A stretch of 64,000 nucleotides of DNA from assembly GCA_021521415.1 (NCBI GenBank), contig JAIQDT010000002.1, positions 62,001-126,000 of the forward strand, given 5' to 3'. The notes under the pieces are model-generated. The model saw nothing but the letters and a program-made list of their open reading frames with translations. It ran no database searches and was not told the origin of the DNA. How positions within the stretch are numbered: position 1 is the first letter of the stretch; the number at the start of each line of letters is the position of its first letter. This DNA comes from Bidens hawaiensis (lineage: Eukaryota > Streptophyta > Magnoliopsida > Asterales > Asteraceae). The translations under genes were made by a program, and so were the position numbers. Of the stretch, positions 11,726-22,103 are shown piece by piece.

Positions 11726-12855
11726 GTTGGGAGTTTGGACCGCTTCGGAATTTCCTCATCACATATGGGCAGAGCGAATCTGGATAACTTGTGACTGCCC
11801 TCCGGTATCTCAGGAATTGGATGTATCTCCCCCAGGACATTGGATATCATATCCTTTAGCTTCTGTAACTCCCTGGCCATGGCCTGGTTGATGCCTGAAT
11901 CCTGCATGGGAACATGGTTAGTATCTAAAGATATTGGATCGTACCAGTTACCTCTCTGCTGGGTGGAGTTTGGTATTCCAGACGAGTATATGGGAAAAGA
12001 GGAGTCAACAATCGGAGTGGGTCCTCCAGAAGCAATGGCCTGCATGGGGATTATATCCCCATCATGGACTTTGGAAGATCGTAGGTGCTGGACTCCTGAG
12101 GATCTTTGATTCTAAAAGAAGGACCCTTGAGGTTGAGAATTATAGGACCCTGGAATATATAACCCAGAGGACCCCGGTGGAATGACCGACGAACCCTGCT
12201 GAAATGGCGAGGATCCTTGAGCGTATTGACCCACGGACCCTTGTTGAAGGATATGTGATCCTGACTGAAAGAGTGAGGATCCTTGAGCCTGCTGACCCAT
12301 GGACCCCTGTTGACGGATGAATGATCCTGGCTGAAAGCTTGAGGATCCTTGAGCCTACTGACCCATGGACCCTTGATGCAGGATAGTGGATCCTGGCTGA
12401 AATACTGAGGATCCTTGAACATGTTGACCCATGGACCCCGGTTGCAGGATAGAGGATCCTGCCTGAAACAGTGAAGATCCCTGCGAAGGCTGAGCCATGG
12501 ATCATGGACCGGTGAAATCCAGCATCCTGGGTACCAAGGGAGTGAGATCTTCTGCTGGCCTCTTATTCTTCCTGAGATCTTCTATCTCACGAATGATCCT
12601 TTGGTTGGTCTTGTTCTGCTGATCCATATATGCTTTAACCTGCGAAAACATAGATAAAACATCACTGTCAGTATTAACCACCGGGGCAGCAACAGCGGTT
12701 TTCGAGCTCTGGAAGACTGGTAGTTGCATCCTACTTCCAGCATCAGCAGTTCGTTGTGCTCCCGTGATTGGCGGAGGCATCGGTGGCAAGGTAATTGATG
12801 AGAGAGAAACCGACGATGGCATGGTTGATGACGCATAGGTTGATTGAGAGGCCAT
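11722..12855 (-). pseudogene. Tat-lineage Gag N-terminal region with Gln/Gly/Ser repeats
   Basis: Starts MASQSTYASST at 12855, 85 bp inside the primer site, which fits the Gag start. Residues from about 75 look helical (FSQVKAYMDQQN, EIEDLRKNKR). A stop at 12502-12504 follows, then a Q/G/S-rich repeat region (12209-12490, with one more stop) and a low-complexity tail with a further stop near 12110. The frame reaches 11722; the capsid continues in another frame from 11725, so a frameshift lies near 11740. No named domain is recognised in this N-terminal part. Confidence 0.75.
12209..12490 (-). repeat. 66-bp in-frame coding tandem repeat in Tat gag
   Basis: The anchor gaggatcc (gaagatcc in the last copy) recurs at 12209, 12275, 12341, 12407 and 12473, an exact 66-bp period. 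Because 66 is a multiple of 3, each unit adds a 22-residue Q/G/S-rich block of the form QGSS-FQ-GS-I---GSMGQ. A more diverged partial unit seems to lie before 12209. Confidence 0.9.
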
Positions 12856-12913
12856 TGCGGGTGTTTAGGGTATGGAAAAATGAAGGTTGATGAGAATAAT
12901 ATGGATTATAGCA

Positions 12914-12940
12914 CCAATTGCCCCACGATGGGCGTCAAAT
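12914..12940 (-). promoter_or_regulatory. primer binding site of the Tat element
   Basis: On the minus strand, directly inside the LTR end at 12941, the sequence reads TTGACGCCCATCGTGGGGC. This resembles the TGGCGCC...GTGGGGC primer site common in plant Tat elements, with a probable G-to-A change at its third base. The tRNA identity is not assigned. Confidence 0.7.
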
Positions 12941-14609
12941 TGTTTTGGACAAAAATCAGCTAAGGATCAAGTATCCAAATCTGTTTTGTGAGGTAAGGTG
13001 CTAACTTGATAGTAACAAGTGTATAAGCGTGATATCGGTGAACACAATGGTTTGATCACGAGGGAAAAAGCCCTTAATCACGATAATCTTACTTCGTTCA
13101 AAACTTATCGAGGTAATCGTTGGTAAAATAACTCCGGTCAAGGATTAATAGGATAATTTTGGTCGAAGCACTTTAGTCAATGATCAACAAGGTAACCTTT
13201 GGTCGATGAGTATATGGTTATCGTGGTCTTCGGCACAAAAAAACCCCCGGGCGGTGAAAACTATCACCGTCGAGTTTATTAATGATCAATAAGTGATTAC
13301 AAGTGTTTATGGAGTATATGATCGAGATTACAAAGAAAGCTAGTGTAGAGAGAATGTTTAGTTCTGCCCTAGTGTGTGTAAGTACATGTGTTTTCTAACT
13401 GATCACAATCTCCATTATATATAAAAGATAATAACTCAAGGTAGTTATAAATAATAATGACTATTAACTAATAATCCCTAAAAATCCGCCTCGTCTTCAA
13501 TATAATCTTAACAGCCACTTTGACCACGTGCTCCATCACTCAGGCTGCGAAATAGGTGGTAGACCAGGTCTTCTAGCCGTTACATCTATTATATATAATG
13601 TTATACACAGGAAACAATCTTTAATAGCACCAAATACCGAGATCCATGATCCTGACATAGCTCTAGTACTCTTCAGAAGGATAATTGATCCAGACCGTCA
13701 ATATCTTCTTGACTGCAAGTTAGTGGATAGACTGAGTCTTCTAACCGCTATACCTGCTAAATAAAAGACTACACATAAGAACAACCGTTAGTAAATAATA
13801 AGTACCGTGGATCCTTGATCCTGACGGGATCTGGAACACACGCTAAGGATAACTGATCCAAAACATATGTCAGGATAACATATCCATAGTGTCAAATTTC
13901 TGTGCACTAACAATTGCCCCCAAAATGGTGGTTGTGATAAGATCACAATTGTCATTTTGCCTTTGAATTCAGACTTCCTACAAAAACATATATGATTTGA
14001 CAAGCTGGATATAATTGTTATATATCAATCAAGTTTCCTTGGGAACTTCCCTTCCGGCTGTATATCCTTCTCCCTGCAAATCATGAACCACTAGTAACAC
14101 CTGTTTAACCCGGGTGGATGGTCCATTTTTAAATGGTGAAATCCGGGTTAAAGATTTTTGGTAATTGTAAGTAAGTTTAAAAAATAGTAACTTTTAACTA
14201 TTTGTTTATTGTCTGCTATTTTTGAAAGTTTGTCTGATATAGCTTTAGACTTGTTGAAAGTTTTGAAAAATAATTTCAAGTAAAAGATTTAAAGGGTAAA
14301 ATATCCTTAAGAAAATAACTCAGGATAAGAAATCCTTAAATAACAAATATTAGAAAAAAATATCTTTAATAGTTGATAAAATTTATATAAGAGAATTCCC
14401 TAAAAGGACAAATTTTAGGATAAAGTATCCTTAAAATAGATAAAAAAAATTTTAGTAACCAAATAACTTTAAGAGAATAGCTTTTTAAACTAAATATCCA
14501 AAATTATCGCAACAAATATCACGCATAAGTTAACTAACAGAGAATATATCAGAAGGTCTTAAATAGACCTAAGTTACCAAAAGTATTGAACTCTTAATGA
14601 TCCTTAAAG
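12941..14609 (-). mobile_element. 5' LTR of the Tat element, outer end truncated
   Basis: Starts (plus-strand view) TGTTTTGGACAAAAATC next to the primer site. 13570-14609 matches 4838-5890. At 14609 the match stops abruptly and unrelated sequence begins, while the left copy continues, so the outer (U3) end of this LTR is missing. No target duplication can be read for this element. Confidence 0.8.
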
Positions 14610-15327
14610 CAAAAACATTGAGTGACACATGCACTCTTTATTGTCACATTAACAAAACTTTGATTTTGCAGTCAATGTAAAATATTTAATAATAATAAAT
14701 AAGAAGAAATTTCACCAATGTAACATATTTAATAATAATAAAAATGAAGGTTTCCGTCACTGTTTGTAAGGACAGAAGCCTTGTATGTAATATGGTCCAT
14801 GGCACCCGAGTCCAAAATCCAGTTATGTTCTCTATCGTTGTTACTTTGTGCATTTACAGAAGGTCCGGTTGAAACTATACTGGCTAGAGCCATAGTGTCC
14901 GTTGTTGTGCAGCTTTCACTATCTGAAAAAAAAAAAGGTTTATAAATTGTTAATATTGTTCATCGGTTAACCCTGATATTGGGCTGGATTCAGATTCAGA
15001 AAATGCAAAAAAAAGTTTATATACTGTTGGTTTGGCTATGATGAAGAAAACGAAGACCAATACTCTTGCTTTCAATTTATCCACAAACAATTGAGATACA
15101 ATAACTGCAATGTTTGAAATTAATTCAAACAACAAACAAAAACAATTGTAATCACCGGTAATAAATAATTCATGCTTCATCAACGTCGTAGACTGCACTA
15201 CGATGGAATTTCTTTCATTTTTTTTTAAACGCAACTAAGATGGATTTTCTGGTTTTAGACTTTTGATATGGTATGCTCTGACGCCATATAAAACTTGGTT
15301 TATGGGATTTTAATATATAATCCATAC
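14610..15327 (-). other. copia-like remnants and low-complexity sequence
   Basis: Contains the protease scrap below, a run of A just beyond it, and near 15280 a degenerate gctctgacgcca that could be a decayed Met-tRNA primer site read on the minus strand. A 94-codon open frame at 14950-15234 (minus) has no recognisable motif and I do not call it a gene. Confidence 0.35.
14744..14923 (-). pseudogene. Ty1/copia-type protease fragment
   Basis: On the minus strand a stretch of about 60 codons contains WILDSGAMDHIT, matching the active-site region of Ty1/copia proteases (W-I-x-D-S/T-G-A-x-D-H). It is preceded by a Ser/Thr-rich linker of the kind seen after the Gag knuckle. Nothing recognisable of Gag or integrase flanks it. 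A poly-pyrimidine run ending in CAG sits just upstream and could mimic a splice acceptor, but no exon partner is visible. Confidence 0.6.
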
Positions 15328-16028
15328 CTAAGTAGCACGGGAACGGGTACGGGACCCGGATACGGGGACGTTACGGGTAAGGGAAACGACAAAAATCAAA
15401 AATCCAAGATACGGGTACGGCTAGGGTACGGCAAAAAATTAAAATAAAAAATACAAATATATTAAGCAAAGTTCATAATAGACTTATATGATATAAAGTG
15501 CAAACTAAAAAAAACTATATATATCAACCATAGATAACTAATTATCAATAAAAAAAGTAAATAAATATATAATTTTTATCTATATATAATATCAATTTTA
15601 AACATTTTATGTATAAAATTATATTGAGGACAATATATAAACTAGTCTAGATAGAGGTGGTTAAATGTTAAAATGAATAACATAATTTAACTCTTTTATG
15701 TAAATGTGAACAAGTTTCAGGGACTAAATGTAATCAAGGAATGATTTAAGGGGTTAAATGTTAAAACCAAAAGTATTAAACCCTAAAAAAACATACAGCC
15801 GCCTCATTTTTCCTTCTTCTTTCTCCTTCATGGTTTTCCGGCGCCGGAATATGCAATTTTGCCACTCCGCCATGCTATTGTCTATAGGAACCTCTCGGAT
15901 CCGTTTGTTGACCGTCCCCATTTAACGGGTTCGTTTAAGAAATGTTTCTGTCGCGTTTCCGACGCGTATACGTCCCCATCACGTCCCCGAGACGGGGACT
16001 CCACATAGTTTGGTGTTTCGGTGCACAG
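15328..16028. mobile_element. non-autonomous hAT-like element, 701 bp
   Basis: Flanked by the perfect 8-bp duplication atccatac (15320-15327 and 16029-16036). Ends are CTAAGTAGCACGGG and, as reverse complement of the right end, CTGTGCACCG, a short imperfect inverted repeat. GC-rich cgggtacggg-type and gacggggac-type segments lie near the two ends around an AT-rich middle. No transposase frame. The 8-bp duplication points to hAT. Confidence 0.7.
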
Positions 16029-16047
16029 ATCCATACTGACCGGTATT

Positions 16048-17159
16048 TAGGGGTGTTCTTCAGGTTTGTTTTTCGGGTTTCGGGTATTTCGGGTCGGGTT
16101 ATTCGGGTTTCAAAGTTTTAAATCTTGATCCGAAACCCGACCAAAATCTCTCATGGGTTTTTTCGGGTTCGGGTAATTCGGGTTTGGGTTTTTTGGGTCG
16201 GGTTAATCGGATTTCTTATATCCTAAAAAAACAAAACCAAATTTTTTTAAAAACTATAATGCTAAAATTAAAACAAAATATTCTTCTTTGCTTATAACAC
16301 ATATAATCAAATAATAAATTAACATAACTTGATAAAACAATTCAAAAGAAGGGTAAAACTTACTCGAACCATAACCGTATTCAACCGGGCATGATTTGAT
16401 TGTTTGATTATGGTTGCTATTAGTCGTCATCATCATCATCGTACTCAGTATATCCCACCAATAGCAATGCTATGGTAGGGTCTGAGGAGGGTAAGATGTA
16501 GACAGCCTTACCTCTATCCCATAGGGATAGAGAGGCTGCTTCCGGTGAGACCCCCGGCTTAATAGTAGTTTTGAATCAAGCCTTGGACATAAGACACATA
16601 ACACTCAATCATCGGGACACCGGCTTATTGTTGCATGTGCCCTTGTCTTTCGGCTATCAACGCCACCACATGATGCCTGATTAACCTTCCGCCACTTTTA
16701 ACGTTATTTTCACGTGATTAGTAAAATAACGTTAAAATTAGTGCAATTTTACTTTTGCCCACCCAAGGGTTCACACATATATACATTATATGTGCGCACC
16801 GCAAGCAGGGCGTAATTATGGTTGCTATTAGTAATAAACGGAATTCATAAATTTTTAATAAGCAATCGATCCATAATAGTTAGAATGACAACAGTTGATT
16901 AGAGCCAGATTCTGGTAACCTTTAGTGACTAAGACTTAACCTATTATACATAAAAATATATTTAATTTCAAAACTAAAAGTTTATTTGGGTTTTTCGGGT
17001 TGACCCAAATCTTCTAAATCAAACCCGAGAACCAACCCGAATTACTTCGGTTTGGTTTCGGGTTAGTCTTTTCTCGGGTTCGGGTTCTTCGAGTCGGGTT
17101 AGTTCGGGTTCGGGCATGGGTTTTTTCGGGTCGGGTTTCGGGTAAAAGTGACAGCCCTA
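16048..17159. mobile_element. non-autonomous hAT element with subterminal CGGGT repeats
   Basis: Perfect 8-bp duplication ccggtatt at 16040-16047 and 17160-17167. Terminal inverted repeats TAGGGGTG and (right end, reversed) TAGGGCTG are typical of hAT. Both subterminal regions are packed with cgggtt/cgggtcgggt motifs in opposite orientation, which in hAT elements are usually transposase-binding arrays. No transposase is encoded. A SINE sits in the middle, so the element was about 700 bp before that insertion. Confidence 0.88.
16425..16814 (-). mobile_element. tRNA-derived SINE inside the hAT element
   Basis: Perfect 18-bp target duplication attatggttgctattagt at 16407-16424 and 16815-16832. 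The 3' tail on the minus strand is a short GAT repeat (plus-strand catcatcatc near 16430). The 3' body (aggctgtctacatcttaccc and the agcctctctatcc part) resembles the Au-type plant SINE tail. A B-box-like GGCTTGATTCA lies at about 16572-16582 on the minus strand; the A-box is unclear. 390 bp is long for this group, so it may contain extra sequence. Confidence 0.85.
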
Positions 17160-17172
17160 CCGGTATTGGTCG

Positions 17173-17617
17173 ATAATAATCCTTATTCATTTAATAGTCA
17201 CTACCGTTCCAAATTTAAAAAAGTCGGTCCCTAATGGTCCCCCATTAAAAAGGACTTAATGGCGTTATACTTTTATTTTCAAATTTCAAACTAATGTATT
17301 AGGGTTTTTGATCGGATACGAGTCGAATGATGTAAAACTTAGTTCGAAATGGTGCTCGAAAACAACGAAACAATACTTCAATTCGGATGTTTGAACTTAC
17401 AATTAACAAAAATCAAGCTGTTTGGATTACTGTTTCGAGCTAAGTTTTATATCAACTGACTCGTATCCTCCTTCCAATCAAAAATCCTAAAACATTAGTT
17501 TGAAATTTGGAATAAAGTATAACGCCATTAAATCATTTTTATTAGGTGACCATTGTAAGCCAGCTTTTTTATTAATTTGGGACCATAAGTAGCGACAAAA
17601 TAAATAGGGATTATTAT
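17173..17617. mobile_element. fold-back (hairpin) MITE, about 445 bp
   Basis: Two long imperfect inverted arms, about 17173-17370 and 17425-17617. Matching landmarks are ATAATAATCC at the outer ends, taatggcgttatac in each arm and the agggtttttgat/atcaaaaatcct pair, around a short unique centre. No coding capacity. A convincing target duplication was not found, so the superfamily is unassigned. Confidence 0.75.
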
Positions 17618-19334
17618 GAAGTCAATAGGGATTATTAAAATCCAATAAATCATAAAACTTTGGTGATTAGAATGTTACCAAATCAATTAAACAATTACAG
17701 AGAAAAACAACTATCAATTTAGTTATGAAATACAAAATTGGTGAATGAAGAACACATTTATTTTAAGTTATTTATGTTTTGAATATGTATTTGTAATAGT
17801 ATTTCTTTTGAGACAATGTTTGTGCTTTTGAAACTTGATATATGAATGAATAATTTAGATATTGACCCATGTATTTTACTTAGTGTCTTCTGAGCTATGA
17901 TATAATATTTTCGCGCATCGGCATGTTCCGCCGTAGGTTAGGGTGTGCCAAATATACTTCATACTTATAGTATATTCATATATTCTTATTTTATTAGTAA
18001 TATAGATGAATACAAAACACTTACAATCACATTTGCAATAGCTTCTTAGATGGATTGAAAAGGAGTCGTGTGTTACTGCAAACATATATAGGAGTTAAAA
18101 AAAAGTATATATTGAGAAATTTTGATTAATATAAAAAATATTAACAACAATTTTTCATTCTATGCTTAAAAGTTGTAGCTGTATTATGCACAAATATATC
18201 TTTTTTAAAGAAGATTGGTAAGAGATTTAAGCCATATTAAATATAGGTTGAAAAATCGTTGTATATCTTAAACATATTAAACTGATATTTTAATACATTG
18301 ATGTTTTAAATCAAAAACAGTTCATCTAATAACTCACAATTAGTGATAGGTAGATGTCACAATCATCAACATTAATTAACATTAATATATGAATTAAATC
18401 GGGTGACAATAGAATAATATTAGTTACTTATGAATTATTTAATTACCAAGAAAATTTGAGAAACCTTAGTATATATGGATACTATAGTGATAAACCAATA
18501 GATTTATGTCATTTGTCCAAAAAATCTATTGCTTTTTTAATAGTATATGTAGATTGTAAAATATTCATATACATATTCGTCTTTTGTAAAGGAATTAGCA
18601 TCACCCGAATGAGAATATAATCTAAGTGGTAATAAAAAAATTATAGGCTTTCGTGACATTTAATCTAAGTGTACGAGTTACTTTAGACATGTTATTCATT
18701 TATAAGGCACATATTTCGTGGTCTCTACGTTTAGCGTAACAATGCTTTCATCGATATCATAAAGTAAGGATTATATGGTCTTTTACATGTAGCGTAATAT
18801 TATGCTTTATTTTCGTTATCGTCTTCATAGTGTCATCTTTATTGAAACTTTGTGATGGGTCAATTTTATGATTTGGGATCCATGATTCTCTAAGATCACT
18901 AATCTCTTCAGGATCCCAAATCTTGAACGGATCCCTCATTTTGAAGACCTAGTTAATAGGCTAGATTTTTGGAATACAAATTATTTTCCTTCACTAGTTA
19001 ATGAGGCCGATGCGTGGCTTAGAAACACAACACTAGCTCACAACACTCTCACTATTGTAGCTCAGACGGCATTGCAATCAGCTCTCGAGTTGTATTCCAC
19101 TTTATCCTCGCTATTGTAACTTGCCAGCTTTAAGTTTTCTCCTCTCGATATATCATGTCAACCATTTACTTTACAACAACTACTTGTTAATTTGTGGAGA
19201 ATACACTACCTTGTATTCTAGGTTTGATCGCAAATTTGCTTCGGTAATTTTTAACCAAAACATTTTCCTCGATTTAACTTACAAGTTTTCTATTGATCAT
19301 TGGTTATCGTAATAATATTAAAGCATTGTACATG
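17618..19334. other. AT-rich spacer with an LTR-end remnant
   Basis: Mostly AT-rich. About 17880-17957 resembles the last 70 bases of element C's LTR (ttccgccgtaggtt followed by gggtgtg), so it may be an old LTR end. At 18961-19116 a plus-strand frame of about 52 codons stays open to a TAA, with no motif I recognise. Nothing else identifiable. Confidence 0.4.
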
Positions 19335-20084
19335 TGTAACATCCTGAATTTAATAATAATAAACAAAAGGAGTTATGTTGTTAAGCGTGTGTTAATATTT
19401 AATTTAGATTAAATATAATAAATTGAATGGACTTGGATAATTAAAGATGGAATAAAGGATGGGATGGGCCTTAGGTCCATGGGCTTAAGAGAGTATAAAT
19501 ACTCCCTTAAACCTCCCTAAAACCCTAAAACCCTCATTTCTCTCCATCTTATTCTCTAAACACTCAAAACACACACACAAACTCCCTCATTCACGGCCGT
19601 GAGCTAAGGAAGAGATTCAAGAACCAAACCAAGCTACATATTCATAGATCTTGGATATTTAAGCAAGATTCAAGACTATTGTTCATACCAAGCTAAATCG
19701 TGACCTAACAAACGTTTAAAGGTATGTTCTTGATCATTAAAGTTTATAATTTTATGAACGGATAGCCATGAAATTAAACCCTAGAGTAGATCGATTATAA
19801 ACGGACCATAAAGTAGCAAACTTGAGGTTAAAATGGACTTAACGAACTTAGGTTATGAACAGTTCATAACCCTAGATCTAGTCTTGAACGTTTTGACCAT
19901 AAAGGTCCAAGCTGTATGGTCACTCGGGTCAAGTTTTGGCCGAAAACGGTTAGGGAAACATTTATGGGTCAATACCGAGCCATAGTAAGGTGTTAGGGTT
20001 AAAAAGAGTAAAAATAATTATATTAAAGGACCAACCCATAGCCAAGTTATTCAGCTCGTTCGCTTACTTTGTTGTATTCGATTA

Positions 20085-20630
20085 CAATATGTTAACTCGA
20101 TTACATATGACACGATCACAATATGTTAACTCGCTTACATATGACTCGATTACAATATTTAAACTCGCTTACATATGACTCGATTACAATATGTTAACTC
20201 GGTTACATATGACTCGATTACAATATGTTAACTCGATTACTTTTATGGAATTCGATTATAATTTCCAAATTCGCTTACTTTGTTGTATTCGGTTACTTGT
20301 TCAAATCGATTACAAATGAGACTCGCTTACAATGAGACTCGATTACAATATGTTAACTCGGTTACAATTGGACTCGATTACAAATGAGACTCGCTTACAA
20401 TTGGACTCTATTACAAATGGGTCGATTACATTAACATTTGATTACAATCATACAGTCGATTACTTTGATGAACTCGCTTACAATCATGTGATCATTAGCT
20501 TACAATGTTCATTAGCTTACAATGTGATCATTAGCTTACAATATGGCCATTAGCTTACAATGTGATCATTAGCTTACAATGTGATCATTAGATAACAATG
20601 TGATCATTAGAATACAAATGTATTGGGGTT
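20085..20630 (+). repeat. GATTACA-type tandem array in B 5' LTR
   Basis: Dozens of short units built on cgattacaatatg / actcgcttacatatga, with a period of about 34 bp in the first part and shorter variants (cattagcttacaatgtgat, about 21 bp) in the second. The homologous array in the 3' LTR is at 47995-48268 and 57478-57775, and element C inserted inside it. Confidence 0.9.
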
Positions 20631-21137
20631 TAAGGTAAAATATTCGAAGTAAAATGTAATCTAAAACAAGACCATTAGATTAGACCAGACTTAGCCATTT
20701 TAGCTGAGATATGAACAATATAATTAGGACAAGTATTGAAATGTGTAATTATTATACAGTCAGCATAGCTCAATTAAAGAAAGGGATAACGATTAACGGA
20801 GAGCGAAACAGGATCTAGGTGAGTTTCTAGTACCATTTCCTTGTTATGTTTTTGGGGCTGTGTGCATACTCAATGTGAATGTTAAACACTTACCTTAAAT
20901 GGTAAGTTTATGCCTTAATGATGAATGTGATATTTATGTTTATATTATGAATGAATACTTGACAGTACGTGAACGATCTTCGGGTATTGCACGTATTGTT
21001 AAGGAAGGTATTATGTAGTAAGTATGAAATGAGTATATTAGATAAAGAATGCATGTATGATATGTATATATATATATGTATGAATGTTATAAGGATAATA
21101 CAAGGAAAGGTAATGTATGGTTGTATGGTAACGAAAG

Positions 21138-21269
21138 GGAACCAGGCCCTAATAATAGTCGAGGCAAGAGGGAACCAGGCCCTAATAATACTCGAGGCAA
21201 GAGAGAACCGAACCCTAATAATATTCGAAGAAAGAGGGAACCGGGCCCTAATAATACTCGAGGTAAGTA
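21138..21269 (+). repeat. 33-bp tandem repeat, four copies, in B 5' LTR
   Basis: Units start ggaacc (or agaacc) at 21138, 21171, 21204 and 21237 and contain ccctaataat...cgagg. The 3' LTR has five copies. The 33-bp period keeps a repetitive frame open, but this is LTR DNA and not a gene. Confidence 0.88.
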
Positions 21270-21700
21270 GGGCGTAATGCTCTTTAAAACGTAAGGTATA
21301 AAGGTAAGTAAGTGTATGATGAACAAATGTATGAAAGTATGAAGGTATGAACGAAAGTATGTAAATATGAATGTGTTGTATGTTGTAGGATTAACTAGAA
21401 CTCACTTAGTGTAGTTGGCTTTTAGTATGCACGCAGGTGAGTAGAATGAAGGAGCTAGCTTGAGCAAGGCACGTGGCAGAAAATAAGAGGCTGGCATATA
21501 AAGACACAAGATGATTTATGTTTAATGTTTTTGATTTGGAGAGACAAGATGTTTATTTAAGACAATTTATGAATTAATAGGTAACGTTTTATGAAAGTTT
21601 TAATATTCCGCGAATGTTTTAAGTAACTCTGATATTTAGAATTGTGTTTATGAGTAAATCCAACGTACAAAGTAGGCACCGGTATAGGGGGCTTACAAGT

Positions 21701-21712
21701 TGGTATCAGAGC
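21701..21712 (+). promoter_or_regulatory. initiator-Met-tRNA primer binding site of element B
   Basis: TGGTATCAGAGC, the standard plant initiator-Met-tRNA complement, starts three bases after the LTR end. It would prime minus-strand DNA synthesis. Confidence 0.9.
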
Positions 21713-22103
21713 AAAGTTCGAGAGATTTAGGCATCCTACATGCTTAGACTTGAACAGAGAATGTGATTTAAGTAAGAAAAGAAAGAAGATGTCAGTTCAA
21801 GATAGCCATCTGCCGCTCAAGTAAGCTCCATAGAGGTAAAGTGTATGGTTGAATAATGTATGCTTAATTGCTAAAGAAAGGATATGTGAATGTTAGGGAT
21901 AGGATTAATTGATTGTTTTGATTGATTGAATGTTTGAAAGTCGAACAAACACAAATAGAATCATAAGGGGAAGTGTATAGGACACGGAAAGTAACGTGAT
22001 CAGCTACCCACAGCTGGCCACTGTATTTACCTGTTAGCCTTACTATCCTTGTACTAAATAGTTCATTGAGTGATGACGTTTGTGTTTTCCCTTCTAGAAT
22101 ACG

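Larger units (their letters stand above)
19335..21697 (+). mobile_element. 5' LTR of element B
   Basis: 2363 bp, TGTAACATCC to GCTTACA, matching the interrupted 3' LTR at 47281-58693. A TATA box (tataaat) is at 19494-19500, followed by accctaaaaccct motifs and a pyrimidine-rich leader, the likely Pol II promoter and transcript start. Two tandem arrays lie inside (20085-20630 and 21138-21269). Confidence 0.93.

Noticed and set aside
14950..15234. 94-codon minus-strand ORF as a membrane protein
   Set aside because: Hydrophobic composition follows from AT-rich sequence; no family motif, and it sits within element remnants.
19505..19540. accctaaaaccct as telomeric repeat
   Set aside because: Only two or three units, placed just after a TATA box; this is the common telobox motif of plant promoters.
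20085..20630. Regular short repeats with spacer-like gaps, superficially like a CRISPR array
   Set aside because: It lies inside a plant LTR, the repeats are degenerate with no unique spacers, and the same array recurs in the other LTR.
20969..21277. Plus-strand ORF with an 11-residue repeat (REPGPNN...)
   Set aside because: It is the 33-bp DNA repeat of the B LTR read through; the 3' LTR copy has changed lengths that break the frame.
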